Shown one piece after another: positions 34,752-46,017 of a DNA stretch of 64,000 nucleotides. Under the pieces are notes generated by a model that saw nothing but the letters and a program-made list of their open reading frames with translations, had not been told where the DNA came from and made no database searches. Numbering within the stretch: position 1 is the stretch's first letter; each line of letters begins with the position of its first letter. The DNA comes from Dendrophyllia cribrosa (lineage: Eukaryota; Cnidaria; Anthozoa; Scleractinia; Dendrophylliidae), in assembly GCA_024195265.1 (NCBI GenBank), contig JAJLRJ010000005.1:40883280-40947279 (forward strand). The letters are read 5' to 3'. A program made the translations under genes and the position numbers.

Positions 34752-35100
34752 ATTACATATATATAAAACATTGTAAAAATGTTTTTTTAAGTATATAAAT
34801 TAAAGAGACATTGTCCCCCCGAAATAACACAATTGTGTTTATTTAATTTCCATGTTCGTCAAATGCCACTGAATTGGATAAAACGATTCTATAGAGCAAA
34901 ACAGAAGCAGTAGTTTGGAGGAATTTGGAGCTTTTTGGTCGCTATTTTGTCTGTTTAGTTCATATATCTTTGCGTTCATCACTTTTAGACGATTTTTTCT
35001 TTCTATTTCAAGATAATAAAGCAAGCTTAAAGCAAGCTCCTGGCCATAATCATGAAAACACGATATTTCAGCCGGGACAGTGTCCCTCTAAGTTTGAAAT

Positions 35101-36417
35101 TCATTCTACACTGCCCTCTTTTTTACAGATTGTAGCAACACCGCAGGCTACACACGTTGGTTTCAACATTCTACGCACTCTGTCTTTCAGAGTAGAAACT
35201 GTAACAACATTCATGCAGGAGAACAGGTTAACATTTGGTATAAAGTAATGCGGACAATTCTTGTTTGTTAAGAACTTTTCCAAGCAGCCTAGCACGTCCA
35301 AGAACCGCTCGCCTAACTTTTCCGTTGACCATTTCACGCGATCATTGATTTGGTCCCCAACGTGAAAAAGAACAGTTTGTAACTGATACAACGATAGTTG
35401 AACCAGCGTTTTGTCGCGCTCCCTTATTTCTGCAAGAGATGCAAATAAGTGGTATTTCATAGTACCGAGAGACATAAACTTTCTCTTTTCCGCAGATAAA
35501 AATGATAATTCCCAAAGGGTTTCGGGATCGCTCATTGGAAGTGAGCAAGGTTTGCCGACTACATGCGAGGGAATCTCAGATTTTACGGAAAATCGACGAC
35601 ACCAGTCCGAGCTCGTCTTTGGAATTGAAATCGTCGGTATCAACTCCACGACCAGGAAACCATCGTTTATTTGCAGAACTATAGTCGAGCCTTCGCAAAA
35701 TACTTCCACGCTTTCAATTCCACTTGGAAACTCGTCAAGTCCTTGTTCGATATTATTGTTCAGGTTTTTAAGAGAGTTTTTCATCGTTAAGTGAAGCTTT
35801 GAGCGAACAAGACTTGCTGAGAGAAATCCGCCGGGGTCGAGACAGTCCTCCCATGTTTCACAGTCTTCAAGTTGTAATCTTACAAAGCCATCTTCCTCGG
35901 CTCGATGGATAACAAAATTGGCATTATCGTAGTACACAGGGACCCCAAACTCAAACCGATTACTTTCCTTTTCTGTCATATCACCGTGTCTTGCCCCGCT
36001 GCGCAGAACTTCCCCAACAGTGAACCGGTCGTTTACAATTTGTGCATTAATTAAGACTTTAAACACAACAGAAAAAGCCAGGCTTTTGTTTCGCTTAACT
36101 CGAACCCTCTTCTCCCTTACCTGCTGGGAATAAAATGTGTTAAGCTCGCTGGTTAACTTTTCTTCATACTTGTAAACTTTGCAGCTTTGGTGTTGCAAGG
36201 GCGATGGCGATGGCGATTTGTTTAACTGCGTGCAGGATGCGAATTTTTTATGCAGATTGGAGTACGACATGGCTTTTTTGTTCAGAACTTTCCTGTAGAG
36301 ATCGGAATCGGAGGGAAATCTCCGCAAGTGGCGTCTCGGATCTCCAGTTCCCGCGTCCAAACTTCGTTTCCTCATTGTCAAAGCGCTCTTTTCTCTCCTG
36401 ATATTTTGGAAAGACAT
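35101..36417 (-). CDS. Mab-21 domain protein (cGAS-like nucleotidyltransferase fold), intronless
   Basis: Single open frame of 438 codons from ATG 36417 to TGA 35101. Residues 1-80 are basic and serine-rich. From about 105 a Mab-21 domain follows: the motif region SGARHGDMTEKESNRFEFGV, then VVELIPTISIP, then the helical part with WELSFLSAEKRKF, LYQLQTVLFH and NCPHYFIPNVNLF, all family hallmarks. In cGAS the catalytic EFD of the first motif lines up with RFE here, so one of the acidic residues is replaced by Arg; a Glu stands at the third position (VVEL). Nucleotide cyclisation is therefore doubtful, as for many Mab-21 proteins; a structural or signalling role is possible. A putative poly(A) signal lies at 34843-34838 (minus strand). 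Head to head with the E2 gene, 674 bases apart. A 78-base broken relative is at 13436-13513. The exact subfamily is not recognised. Confidence 0.88.
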   Translation of the reverse strand: MSFQNIRREKSALTMRKRSLDAGTGDPRRHLRRFPSDSDLYRKVLNKKAMSYSNLHKKFASCTQLNKSPSPSPLQHQSCKVYKYEEKLTSELNTFYSQQVREKRVRVKRNKSLAFSVVFKVLINAQIVNDRFTVGEVLRSGARHGDMTEKESNRFEFGVPVYYDNANFVIHRAEEDGFVRLQLEDCETWEDCLDPGGFLSASLVRSKLHLTMKNSLKNLNNNIEQGLDEFPSGIESVEVFCEGSTIVLQINDGFLVVELIPTISIPKTSSDWCRRFSVKSEIPSHVVGKPCSLPMSDPETLWELSFLSAEKRKFMSLGTMKYHLFASLAEIRERDKTLVQLSLYQLQTVLFHVGDQINDRVKWSTEKLGERFLDVLGCLEKFLTNKNCPHYFIPNVNLFSCMNVVTVSTLKDRVRRMLKPTCVACGVATICKKEGSVE

Positions 36418-37091
36418 TTTAAAACGAATAACGCAGAACGGTTGTTGTTATCCACCAAATGTAAACAGCGATTGTGCAAATAACCAGCCACCTGCTGCAA
36501 TACACCAGCCTGATCACGTGCAACCTCGTTCCCAGTACTTTTCCCGTTTTTTAAAAAGGGGGGGGGGGGGGGGGGGGGGGGGGGGAGAGAGAGAGAAAAG
36601 CCTTGGGAACGAATTTTATTGAAAACACTTGCCCAGTATTGGGCACTATTATATTCCACTTTTATTTTATTTTATTTGTTTTTGCTTCTGCTTCTGTTTT
36701 TCTGCCGTAAGGATCAGTTTGCCGTTTCTTTTGTTTCACTTGCCCAGTAGCGGCGAAATTATGGGGACGCGCGCGAGGGGAACTGGTGAAAGGAAAAGTC
36801 GCGCTTTACTAACTTTGGCAGATAATTGATCAAACCTTCAATCAACAGTTGCAGCTAAAATATGAATGTAACATAAAACATGATTAAAGTTCATTCTGTT
36901 AGTTACCCGACAATAAAATGCTGAAATAACTTCCGTTTGGTTCGCCCACCTTGATTCCGGTCAGCGGACAGAATTGCATCATCATCAGAGGATGACACCG
37001 CAAGTGACGTCACACCTCGTTACTTCGATCGAAAAACTGCAGTGTTGTCGCCTCGGCGAATTTGTGTTGTTACTCAACACTAAAATATACC
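36418..37091. promoter_or_regulatory. Divergent intergenic region between Mab-21 and E2 genes
   Basis: The starts of two opposite-strand genes are 674 bases apart, so both promoters probably lie here. Contents: a 28-base G run (36558-36585) followed by GAGAGAGAGA, and a lone arm of the 12 kb foldback family (CCGTAAGGATCAGTTTGCCG at 36704). No TATA box is obvious next to either start. Confidence 0.5.
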
Positions 37092-40000
37092 ATGTCTACA
37101 CCGGCTAGAAGAAGACTAATGAGGGATTTTAAGAGGTAAAACTTTCTTTCTTACTAGTACAGTAAATCTTTGACATTATCTAGCGTCAATTCGCGCCACA
37201 GAAGCGACAAAACGATACACAAATGAGAGTAAGCTGATTAATAATGTTGAACCTTTCGTGTTGTCTATTTGAGTGTTGCGTTTCTTTCAATTTCTAGGCT
37301 TCAAGAGGATCCTCCAGCCGATATTAGCGGTGCTCCGTCTGAAAATAATATTATGATTTGGAATGCTGTCATATTTGGGTAAGTAAAAAGCAAGAAATTT
37401 TGTCTAGAACTTCGAAACGGACAGGGTGTAAGCCAGAACCTAAGTTTAACCATTATCTTTCTTGCTTTTTCGCAGCCCCTCAGACACGCCATTTGAAGAT
37501 GGTGAGTTTTCGTTTTTAGAATTTAAACAACTCGTTTTATCTATATCTTCCTCAACGTAAAAAATTCTTGTGTTATTAATCGTTGCATTATTTCAATTCC
37601 TTGTGCGAAGGAAAACAATGCTGATTGGATAAATTTTTGTTTTTCGTAACAGGGACGTTTAAATTACAGTTGGAATTTACAGAAGAATACCCCAATAAAC
37701 CACCGACTGTTAGGTTCATATCAAAAATGTTTCACCCCAACGGTAAGTAAAGGCATAAAATGGAGTCGTGAGTGTTTATTGCTTGTTTTTATGGGTTTCT
37801 AATGCTTTTTAAGCGAGTTCTTTCCACCATATAAGCTGTTCGCGCTGTTTATAGGAAAGGTTCACTCTGATCAAGAATGATCAAGAATTACTGATTGTAA
37901 ACACCACGAGTAATTCCTACTGTTCGTGTACTTTCATTTGATTTGAAAAAGTGGGCCGGGAACTCTATCGTTGCTGATTTTAATTTAATAAACGAAAGAA
38001 CGACTACATTTGGTCTATGACGGTATGCGTGTCCAAGTATTAAAAGTGAAAACGGAATGATTTCGCCGGAAGTGCGAAAAGGGAATGCTGGGAAAACACA
38101 GTTAGTTTTGATTGGGTATGCCCATTTTATACAGTTTACAGATCAATGCTTAAGATTTTGTTTAATTTCATCTGGAAGGTGTTTTTTTTTTACCCCAAAA
38201 TAAACACTCCAGTGTTCAAATCGTTACATTAAATATAATGTTATCCTGCAATCTGATCCAATTTTTTTAGCGTATGTCCTCTTATGTGGTGTCTCGATAA
38301 CATAGGGCTCTATTTTTCATTTTGCGTTTCTCACAGTGAATAGTTTAGCAAGCCACGAAAATAGAGCCTGATAGTGGGATAGTAGTATTGCTATAATTCA
38401 GATAGTCAGGAGAAACACAAAACCCCTTGAGATTATGAAAGTTTGAATTCTCAGGGGCTCAAATCTATGACCAACTTAGTGCCAGTTTGATCAAATTTTG
38501 ACATGTATATTTTTTTGGAATATTTTGAAAGGAAATTGTGTACTTACTTATCTGTCCAAACCTTTTTTAAATCAGAGCATGGGAAGATTGCTTTTTCTGG
38601 CCTAACTTTTTGCATTTTCCTGAAGAAAAGCTTACCAGCTCTCTGTGACGTCATAGAGAAAGGCGGGAAGTTCCAATGAGTAGTTTGTAGGAGATTTTGC
38701 CCCAGTCACATTAAAACCTGTTCGTTTTGACTGTCTTTCCGGTTTTTCCAAATCATTAAGTCCAGTTTCCATATGATCGCTGCGATCGCTGAAAAAAAGT
38801 TCAGCGATCGTAGCGATCATATGGAAATCACTCTCTGGCGATCGCAGCAACAACAATTGCTGCGATCGCTGTGATTCTATCTCAGCAATCGTGGCGATCG
38901 TAGCGATCATATGGAAACCACTCTCCAGCTATCGCAGCGACAGCAAAAATACCAGGATGCACTGTGTACGCTCACTCATTTCCAGATGGCTGCCAACTCG
39001 AACGCTGAGAAAGGGTGCGATTTGGCCCTTTTTGTGGAAGAAGTGCAAAGATACGACTGTCTTTATAACATTTTAAAAACAAGCTTCAAGTAAGAGTCGA
39101 CGATTCACAGCCACCATGATGAATTCCAAGAATGGCGTGAACGATATTGTCAGACCCAGGTCCCATCGATCTTCATTCACTTTCTCAGCGATCGTAGCGA
39201 TCGCAATGATCATATGGAAACCATCAATCGCTGCGATCGCTGAACTATTTTTTTCAGCAATTGTAGCGATCATATGGAAACCGGGCTTTAAGGTACAATG
39301 TAAAAGATGTGTTGTGAATGGGTCAAAAAAGCAGAAACAAAAGCATGCCTGAAGAAAAACAATGCATAATTAGTTTTGCATGAATGTTTACCTGGTTTTC
39401 AGAGCAGGAACATTAATTTCCTGCATTTAAAAAAAAACACCACGAGAACAAAATCAATCAATTCTTGAAAAAGGAACACATCGTAGTCCCTTTTAGTCCA
39501 TTTTGGAGATGAAAATGTGTGAACTTGAAAAAAATAAGGCCTTTCCCTACACCAGGGTAACACAGAAAGCCGTAAAAAACCTAGAACAAAAAATCATCTT
39601 TCAAATCGGCACTCTCAAACCCCACGGAATCAACAAACGCTTTTCATTCAACTAATTTACATTTGTTTTTCACGTCACCAAATTTCCACCAATAGCATAG
39701 CTCCACCGCTTACTATATAAAACCACACACTACCCACAATTCCTTGATTCGCTCCGACGAAGGGCTAGCGCTCGAAATGTCAGCTATTTGAGTCTTTTTA
39801 CGGTGGTCAATTTACCTTATCGACTCAGTCAATAAAACTAAATTCTCGTGTAACTTTTTTCAAGTTACAGTTTATTCAGACCCAGTGCGTCTACATGTAC
39901 GTCTCAGTGCTGTCGTTAAGGGCCGGTAGCCAACCAAAACAGCCGGTTACTTGCCCATCCTCGGCCGTCTACTTTTGTTTCATTTCACTGTTACTGTTGA

Positions 40001-43000
40001 AGAGAAAGCTTACAGTAATAAAAAATTCCATCGACATTACTTGTAAGACATTATTTTCTAATTTTTTAGTCGAAGTAAAGATGTATTAATTATTTTTAAT
40101 TACTGATTATTTAAGAGATGAATATTAAAATTATGCACATTAATGTTCAAGAAGTGAATTTTAAATGTTACTCAAAATTAATAATTTACTTTTTTTGCAG
40201 TTTACGCTGATGGAGGCATTTGCTTAGATATTCTTCAAAACCGGTGGAGCCCTACATATGACGTGTCTTCAATTCTTACATCAATACAGGTAAGTTTCTT
40301 CAACATTAGGTTAAGGTTTTCATGTACATGTAATATATCAAACTCAAGGAAGAGTGTTTCATCAAGATATCCAAACACTGAGAAGTGGGTTAAAAAAATG
40401 AGGCTCAGCCAAGGTTTTTTTAACCCATTATAAAGTGATGAAACCTTGATCGTATAAGTTATTGGACTTTATCCTTTTTGGTAAAGTAGTTCAATAGTTA
40501 ATGTACTCCAGTGTAAATTCATACGACTCCCAGGAAGACCATGGAAATATGATAATTATGATTTCGTGTTTAAATAAAGATTGATGATGATGGTGAACCC
40601 ACTTCAAGGTGTTTGGATACATGTACCTGTTGAAACACTCTTTCGAGTGTTTGATATTTATTTATTTACTACATTGGTCTGTCTGTTGAGCATTTTAGAC
40701 CGCTCTAAAAGAAAAAGAAAATTAATAAAAAGGTAGCAAAGAGAAAAATACAAGATACATGTACATGTATAACTTCTCAAACTGATCATTAAATACGGAG
40801 ATTATGAAAGAATAAAATTGCCAAAATATATGCTATTAAAGATCGGGTTTCCAAACCACTGTCACCATAATAATATTAATCATACATGTATCAATAAAAA
40901 AATTCTCGATTGTGATTGGTCATCTGCGCGCCTATTTCTTACGTAATTGGCGCGCGATCACGTGGGTGTTCAATTACAGCTATCCAATTTAAACTTTTTG
41001 TAATTGGATAGCTGCAATTGGACACTTAAGTTGCGCATGCGTCAATCAGTTTGCACTTTAATGGGTTCTTTTTGCTGTTTTCCTTTTCTTCCAAACTGAT
41101 AAAAAATATACTAAACATTTTTAGTACAAAAGAGTCGACATAGATTTCTTAATCTCCTATTTAGTCATTGATGCGATTAATATGGCAATTGAACTTCGTG
41201 TCGTACAATTCAGGGAGTAATCAGGCTCGTAATTTAAAATCGACCTCGTGCTACGCACTCGGCCGATTTTAAATTACTCTCCCGATTACTCCCTGAATTG
41301 TACTCCACTCAGTCCGATTACTTATTTTGTGGTTCTCTTCGTTCAAACTTGACAAATTATAAATGAGTTTGAGGATCTTTGATGAAGTTGTGGTTGCCCA
41401 GGTGTTTATAACTCTCTGAACTTTTCATCTGAAGATTGAGTTGTTTGAACCTGGTTGTAGTCATCAGGTTGTTTTATTTGGCAAGACAATTTACTTATCA
41501 CTGTCTTCCTTGCCCAGGTGTATAAAAAACTAATGAGTAACTATAAACTGTTGTTGAAACATTACAAAATGCTTGGGTAACCCTGTGATGGACTAGCATC
41601 CCATCCAGGCTTCAGTTTGGTGGGCTGTCTAATTAGCTCAAGTGTACAACAACACAAACTATGAGTGAAATTTGATCCTCGCAGTGTGCTATCAACTAAA
41701 GCAGTTGAAAAAGGAACCCGAAAAAAATTCAGGCTTGAATGGGATTTGAACCCATGACTTTGCGATACCAGTGCAATGCAATCATTGCGCACAAAAGTTG
41801 TGACTATTACACAACAGTTTGTCTGCGACCATCTGATTACATGTACATTATTTAAGCCACATAATTATAAATTTCCTTTCATCGCATTTGTATATTTTGC
41901 TGTCACTGAGGACATTTTGCTTACATTTTACACTTGCATCCATTGTACAACTTTATTAAGTGGGGGGCTTAAACAGAATTTTGTTTGTAGGCAAGTAAAA
42001 ACTAGTCTTAGCAAGTACATTCCAAACATCAGTCACTGACTGGCAATTGCATTCAAAATTAAGTTTCCAGCCCTGAGTCCACCAGAATATCCTTACAAGG
42101 TTTCTGTATCATTTTTGATAGTTTACAAAAGGGTCTTTTTTGTGATGGACTTTTCTTTCCTTCAAGTCTGTAAAACTTGCCATCTCATGTGTGATAACAT
42201 TAAAATAAAATAAGCTACCTGTTGGGAGCATGTGTCTTCTGCACACTGCCAAAGTTTTGGATGTACAGTTAATTCAACCTTTCTTCTTTTGAAATTTTGG
42301 GGTCTACAGTGCTTGACCTTAACTTTTTAACTTAGTAGTCCTTGGGCTAGTGAGGTTTAAATTTTACTAGCCAACAGGCATCACCTGGTAGCCAAGCCTT
42401 AGGCTCAAGCTTTCAGTCGCGCGCCGCGCAAATGTTTATTTCGGACAGGCTCCGTGCTTAATTTATTTTGATCAAATGGAGGCCTGTCCGTGAGTTACTG
42501 GGCCCCACTAGTGTTCAGTCTTCCCAGCAGTCGGCCATGGAGTTATCCATCATAAAATGCGAGAAAACTTTCTTTCTTTCTTTCTTTTTCTATCTCTTTT
42601 GCGATCAACTAATTTTTTTCTTTATTTTATCTTTTTAAAACCTCTTCTAACACGACTAGCCCAGTGGCTAGTGGTCCTCAAATTCTACTAGCCCAAACCC
42701 AACTTTTACTAGCCCTGGGCTAGTGGACTACCGCTAAGGTCGAGCACAGGTCTAGCCATTAAAGGTGAACTTCACTAGGTCACCTAGTACATGTAGGTAC
42801 ATGTAGCAGTAGATTATAATATTATATTCGTAACACTTGCAGCTGTCACGCACAGCCTTCATTGTCATCTTGTCTGATCTTCAGCCAATTTTTCATCAAA
42901 TTCATGTCTGAAAAGAACAAAAAATTGAAATGTTCAGAGGTTTTTATGTTCGAAGTGTCGGCCTTTGTAGAATTTACATCTGTAGTCTGTAAAAAGTGTG

Positions 43001-43762
43001 GAATGGTCTTGTGACTGAGTCAGTTCTTGTGCCATTACTTTTGCAAAGCCGATCTCTTTTGAATTGCCTGTTAATTGGGGGTTTTCACAGGACGTCATAA
43101 AAATTAAAAAATCTAAACTTTACATCCTACAAAGCTGTTTCTAACATGGTACAGGTGTATGTGGGTACCATTGTTACAATCCTTCAGAAAAGGTTTCAGG
43201 TTATAACAATGTTTTGCTTTCGAAATTTAAAGATTTTAAGTGTGTCACGCAATTCGTCACGCTATTTCAGATAAGCCATGTTTTGGCCGCCATGTTTGTG
43301 CCCCTAAGTGAGGCACCAAGTTGTCCGCTCCATACATTTCTTACTAAAAATGTCTAATACTCATTCGCCTGTACATAACTCTTGAACAAAATGCTCTTGC
43401 ACTTCAAACTTTGGTCCAGTTGTGTAGTTTTAAATTCTCTGCAATTCTATAAACATTTTGGAATTTAAATCTGCTTTTTAATGCTTCTGAATTGATATGA
43501 CTTAAGTGAAAACACCCAATAAATGAATTGCATCATTGTTACAGCTTTCGGTTTCAGCAAAGTGTCTATGTGCGCAAATGCAGTAGACACGACAAGAAAC
43601 AAGGAAAGACTCAACTTCCTTTTTTTTTTACAGTCTCTTTTAGATGAACCTAACCCAAACAGTCCTGCCAACAGCTTAGCAGCGCAACTTTACCAAGAGA
43701 ACAAGCGCGAATACGAAAAGAAAGTGATTGCAATTGTGGAGCAGAGCTGGTTGAACAATTAA
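37092..43762 (+). CDS. UBE2A: RAD6-type ubiquitin-conjugating enzyme E2
   Basis: Six coding exons with GT-AG introns: 37092-37135, 37298-37378, 37476-37501, 37653-37742, 40201-40289, 43634-43762. They encode 152 aa, the same length as human UBE2A/UBE2[21 protein letters not shown] opens the UBC fold; the HPN motif ([15 protein letters not shown]) contains the catalytic Cys88, and Ser120 (NPNSPAN) is kept. The C-terminus lacks the acidic tail of yeast Rad6, as in animals. Role: loads ubiquitin from E1 and, with RAD18, RNF20/40 or UBR-type E3s, modifies PCNA, histone H2B and N-degron substrates; nuclear and cytosolic. The symbol is chosen over UBE2B because of the neighbouring SLC25A43 (see findings). 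Introns 4 and 5 (2.5 and 3.3 kb) hold most of the insertions. The frame is intact across all junctions. Confidence 0.97.
38756..39291. mobile_element. GCGATCGC-rich inverted-repeat element with a MADF-like coding remnant
   Basis: It lies in E2 intron 4. Termini AGTCCAGTTTCCATATGATC and the inverse of AGCCCGGTTTCCATATGATC are flanked by TTA on both sides, as for PIF/Harbinger elements. Both halves are dense in GATCGC. Between them, 38986-39093 encodes [13 protein letters not shown], like the start of a MADF DNA-binding domain, and stops at or just beyond a possible donor (CTTCAA|GTAAGA). Harbinger elements often carry a Myb/MADF-type second protein, so this may be a shrunken copy. Related to 57576-58276. 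Confidence 0.65.
39690..39880 (+). mobile_element. Penelope-like/retroelement 3'-end fragment
   Basis: The plus strand carries CGACGAAGGGCTAGCGCTCG AAATGTC followed by TTTTTACGGTGGTCAATTTA and TCAATAAAACTAAATTCTCG. I recognise this arrangement as the 3' end of a widespread cnidarian retroelement, probably Penelope-like. No coding part remains. In E2 intron 4. Confidence 0.5.
40334..40664. mobile_element. Inverted-repeat element in E2 intron 5
   Basis: Arms of about 60 bases: AAGAGTGTTTCATCA, ATCCAAACACT and GAAGTGGGTT on the left pair in order with inverse copies at 40600-40660. No ORF. Confidence 0.55.
41203..41303. repeat. Near-perfect palindrome
   Basis: GTACAATTCAGGGAGTAATC on the left and its inverse on the right, with TTTAAAATCG pairing inside and a short loop. 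Could cruciform. Probably a foldback MITE core. Confidence 0.75.
41575..41810 (-). mobile_element. SINE remnants (3' tail module and tRNA-like head)
   Basis: Bases 41579-41610 share GGGTAACCCTGTGATGGAC and AGCATCCCAT with the SINE at 44215-44700. Bases 41738-41790, read on the minus strand, contain GGGTTCAAATCCCATTC, a good tRNA B-box. Broken; no intact A-box seen. Confidence 0.5.
42307..42749. mobile_element. hAT-like element (target duplication GTCTA)
   Basis: The left terminus CAGTGCTTGACCTTA and right terminus TAAGGTCGAGCACAG pair with few mismatches. GTCTA stands on both sides (42302-42306, 42750-42754); the sixth base G overlaps the right terminus. The interior has repeated CTAGCCC / GGGCTAG motifs near both ends, and a CTTT microsatellite at 42568-42590. 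In E2 intron 5. Confidence 0.7.
43075..43525. mobile_element. Inverted-repeat element before the last E2 exon
   Basis: The ends ATTGGGGGTTTTCACAGGAC and, inverted, ATTGGGTGTTTTCACTTAAG pair. The interior 43335-43500 matches the dispersed repeat at 8640-8815. It ends about 110 bases before exon 6. Confidence 0.5.
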
Positions 43763-44145
43763 TCTCCTTTCTGTCAAGGCTTGGTCTTTCTTGTGATTGC
43801 TGCAAGCTTTTCTTGTTATTTAATGGTTTTGTTTGTACCCTCCCAATACTTGCAATCATGTGGCAAAGATGATAGACAAATGTTTCAACTATCATTCGAA
43901 CAGTTGTTGCAGACTATTATATCTGTGAATAGAAGCGGCGTCATGTGGTGTAGGTATTAGACTAATATGTAAATTTTGCAATACACTAGGATTATTGAGA
44001 CGATTTTGTATATTTAGCAAAATATGTAATTTTAAGAGTGTTTGTGTTAATGTAATCGAAAGTGCTTGGGTTCGTTTTGTGGGTTATTACCTTTGCTGGC
44101 TTTGTTTGAATAGTACATTCATGGAACTCAGTGTACATACAGAGA

Positions 44146-44157
44146 AATAAAAATAAA
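44146..44157 (+). terminator. Poly(A) signal of the E2 gene
   Basis: Two overlapping-spaced AATAAA hexamers (44146, 44152), about 385 bases after the UBE2A stop, the first good signal downstream. Confidence 0.6.
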
Positions 44158-44214
44158 ATACTTTAACACTGCAGATTAACAATTATTTATTGTCATTGCT
44201 GAGCACTTGGTTGA

Positions 44215-44700
44215 GTTTCCCAGGGGCAAGGGATGGTGCAGTGGTGAGAGCACCTGCCTCCCACTGATGTGGCCCGGGTTCAAATCCCAGAGGCGATGCC
44301 ATATGTGGATTGGGTTCGTTGTTGGTTCTCATCCTTACTCGGAGGGTTTTTCTCTCCTTCCTCCCTCCAGAAAAACCAACAACTCCAAATTCCAATTCCA
44401 GAAGCAGTAAAACTCCAAATTCCAATTCCAGAAGCAGTAAAAGTAAGAGCCACCATGTGGATTCCACTGAAATTCCTATTTATTTATTTTTTATCATTTT
44501 CTTCTCTAAACAATTCATATGTCAGTCTGGTTGGACAATTTTGCCGTCTCTGCCGTCGTGTTGTTTCCTTAGACAAGACACTTAACTCCACATTGTCTCT
44601 CTCCACCCAGGTGTACAAATGGGTACCGGCAACAAAATACTGGGGGTAACCCTGTGATGGACCAGCATCCCATTCGGGGGGAGAGTAGCAATATTCCTAG
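44215..44700 (+). mobile_element. tRNA-derived SINE
   Basis: The head has an A-box-like GGATGGTGCAGTGGTGAGAG and a B-box GGGTTCAAATCCC with tRNA spacing, then a unique body with a 28-base tandem duplication at 44383-44438 (CAACTCCAAATTCCAATTCC), and a tail module with GACAAGACACTTAACTCCAC and GGGTAACCCTGTGATGGAC, known from animal SINEs. It lies just past the E2 poly(A) signals. Confidence 0.75.
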
Positions 44701-45188
44701 TTGGTTCATGGTACAGAAACGCATTGCCAAGTCAAAATTCCGACCATGTGGGCCAACAAAATCGATCATTGCAAAGCAATCAATACAGTTGTGGATTAAT
44801 ATCATCGATAATAATTTATTAATCAACATGCAGTTATTATTTGGAGTAATATTTTAAGAGTGATTACCAACTTGTGCGTGAGATTCTCGCAGGGTTCCAA
44901 ACATGCTTTGTTAAACTTGTATGTTTATGTGCTCTTTTGCGTTTTTTGTCCCAGAAAAAAGTTGCATTATTTTTTCCTGACAGCCCTGTCCCCAGTGACT
45001 AGTTGAATGGGGTAAAACATGGGGCTTGGGGTGTCGTTGGATAAGGATGCAAAACACTTTCAGGGCATCCATCTCACAACTCCACATGCACCATGCTAGA
45101 ACAAAGGAAGGCAAGGATGCCCATGGGGACAAGAAATTTCTCACATCAAATTTACAATAATGCTATTCTTAAGTTTGGGGTAATTATA
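44701..45188. other. Spacer
   Basis: Nothing recognised. Confidence 0.4.
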
Positions 45189-45367
45189 CACCTTATTCAT
45201 AAATGGCGGCGGATTTATTATTCTTTTGTATTTATTTTAATTAGCCTCACAATCCTCGTTAGCATGTGCAAAATTCAAAAGAATTTACACACTAAAATGA
45301 GGCTAGTGAGGCAAACTAACATAGATATAAAAGAATCATGAATCGGTCGCCATTTATGAATAAGGTG
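45189..45367. mobile_element. Tc1/mariner-type MITE with TA target site
   Basis: CACCTTATTCATAAATGGCG and its inverse form the termini; TA at 45187-45188 and 45368-45369. 179 bases, no ORF. Confidence 0.8.
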
Positions 45368-45612
45368 TATTGTTGTTAAGTAATGATCCGCAAAGAAGGA
45401 TAACAAAACGGCAATGCACCATGAATGTCAACTTTTTTCGTTGTTACAACTGGTGATCTCATTGGCCTAGGCTCAAAGACCACTAAAATGTTAAGGTTCG
45501 AGGTGCATTTTGTCTGGTTTTTAAAGGTTTCAAGTAATTTGAGACCCAATTGCAGAACATGCAATTTTTAAGAGAAATTGTATTTGGGGAACTTCATCAA
45601 AGAAGCAAAATA

Positions 45613-46017
45613 CAGGAAGAATCCCTATAACTTGAACCTCCAGGGGAGAGAGAAATTTGGTTCAAGATATCAAGGGTTTGAGTTATCGAGGCAGAGGTTT
45701 CATTAGAAGCCGGCAACCGGCGAATTCCGCCGGCTACTTCCTAAATTATCGCTGCCTACTTTTCGATTAATTTCACTGAAGTTGATGCCCAGAATGCTGG
45801 AAATTCCATTTCAGAGTTCCTAGATTTCCTAGAGGAAAGTTTTGTTGCCATTGCTGTCTATTTTTTAAATATTGCCACTTACATGTACTCTCAATTTTAT
45901 TAAAACCCCTGTCGAGGGTAAATTTGCGAGCAATCTTTAGCCAAGGGGAAAAAAAGTTTGGTTTGAGTTAGCGAGAGGTTCGAATTATTGAGGGTTCAAG
46001 TTATTGAGATTCAACTG
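45613..46017. mobile_element. pogo/Tigger-type MITE, interrupted by a hAT-like element
   Basis: The right terminus TTGAGATTCAACTG and left CAGGAAGAATCCCTATAACT are decayed inverted repeats flanked by TA. Subterminal GTTATTGAG / TTCAAGTTAT motifs repeat along the element. Bases 45692-45911 are a later insertion. Confidence 0.65.
45692..45911. mobile_element. hAT-like MITE (6-base target duplication TCGAGG) inside the pogo-type MITE
   Basis: Ends CAGAGGTTTCATTAG and inverse of CAGGGGTTTTAATAA. TCGAGG at 45686-45691 and 45912-45917 is a perfect duplication. The ends resemble those of the 15480-16032 element; the interior has GCCGGC-rich repeats as in 50576-50748. Confidence 0.8.

Noticed and set aside
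38632..39352. Short frames rich in IAT/AIA residues (also at 57434-58352)
   Set aside because: Translations of GATCGC/GCGATC words in foldback elements; appear in every phase.
44224..44300. tRNA gene
   Set aside because: A- and B-box are present but the cloverleaf is not intact, and a SINE body and tail follow, so it is a SINE head.
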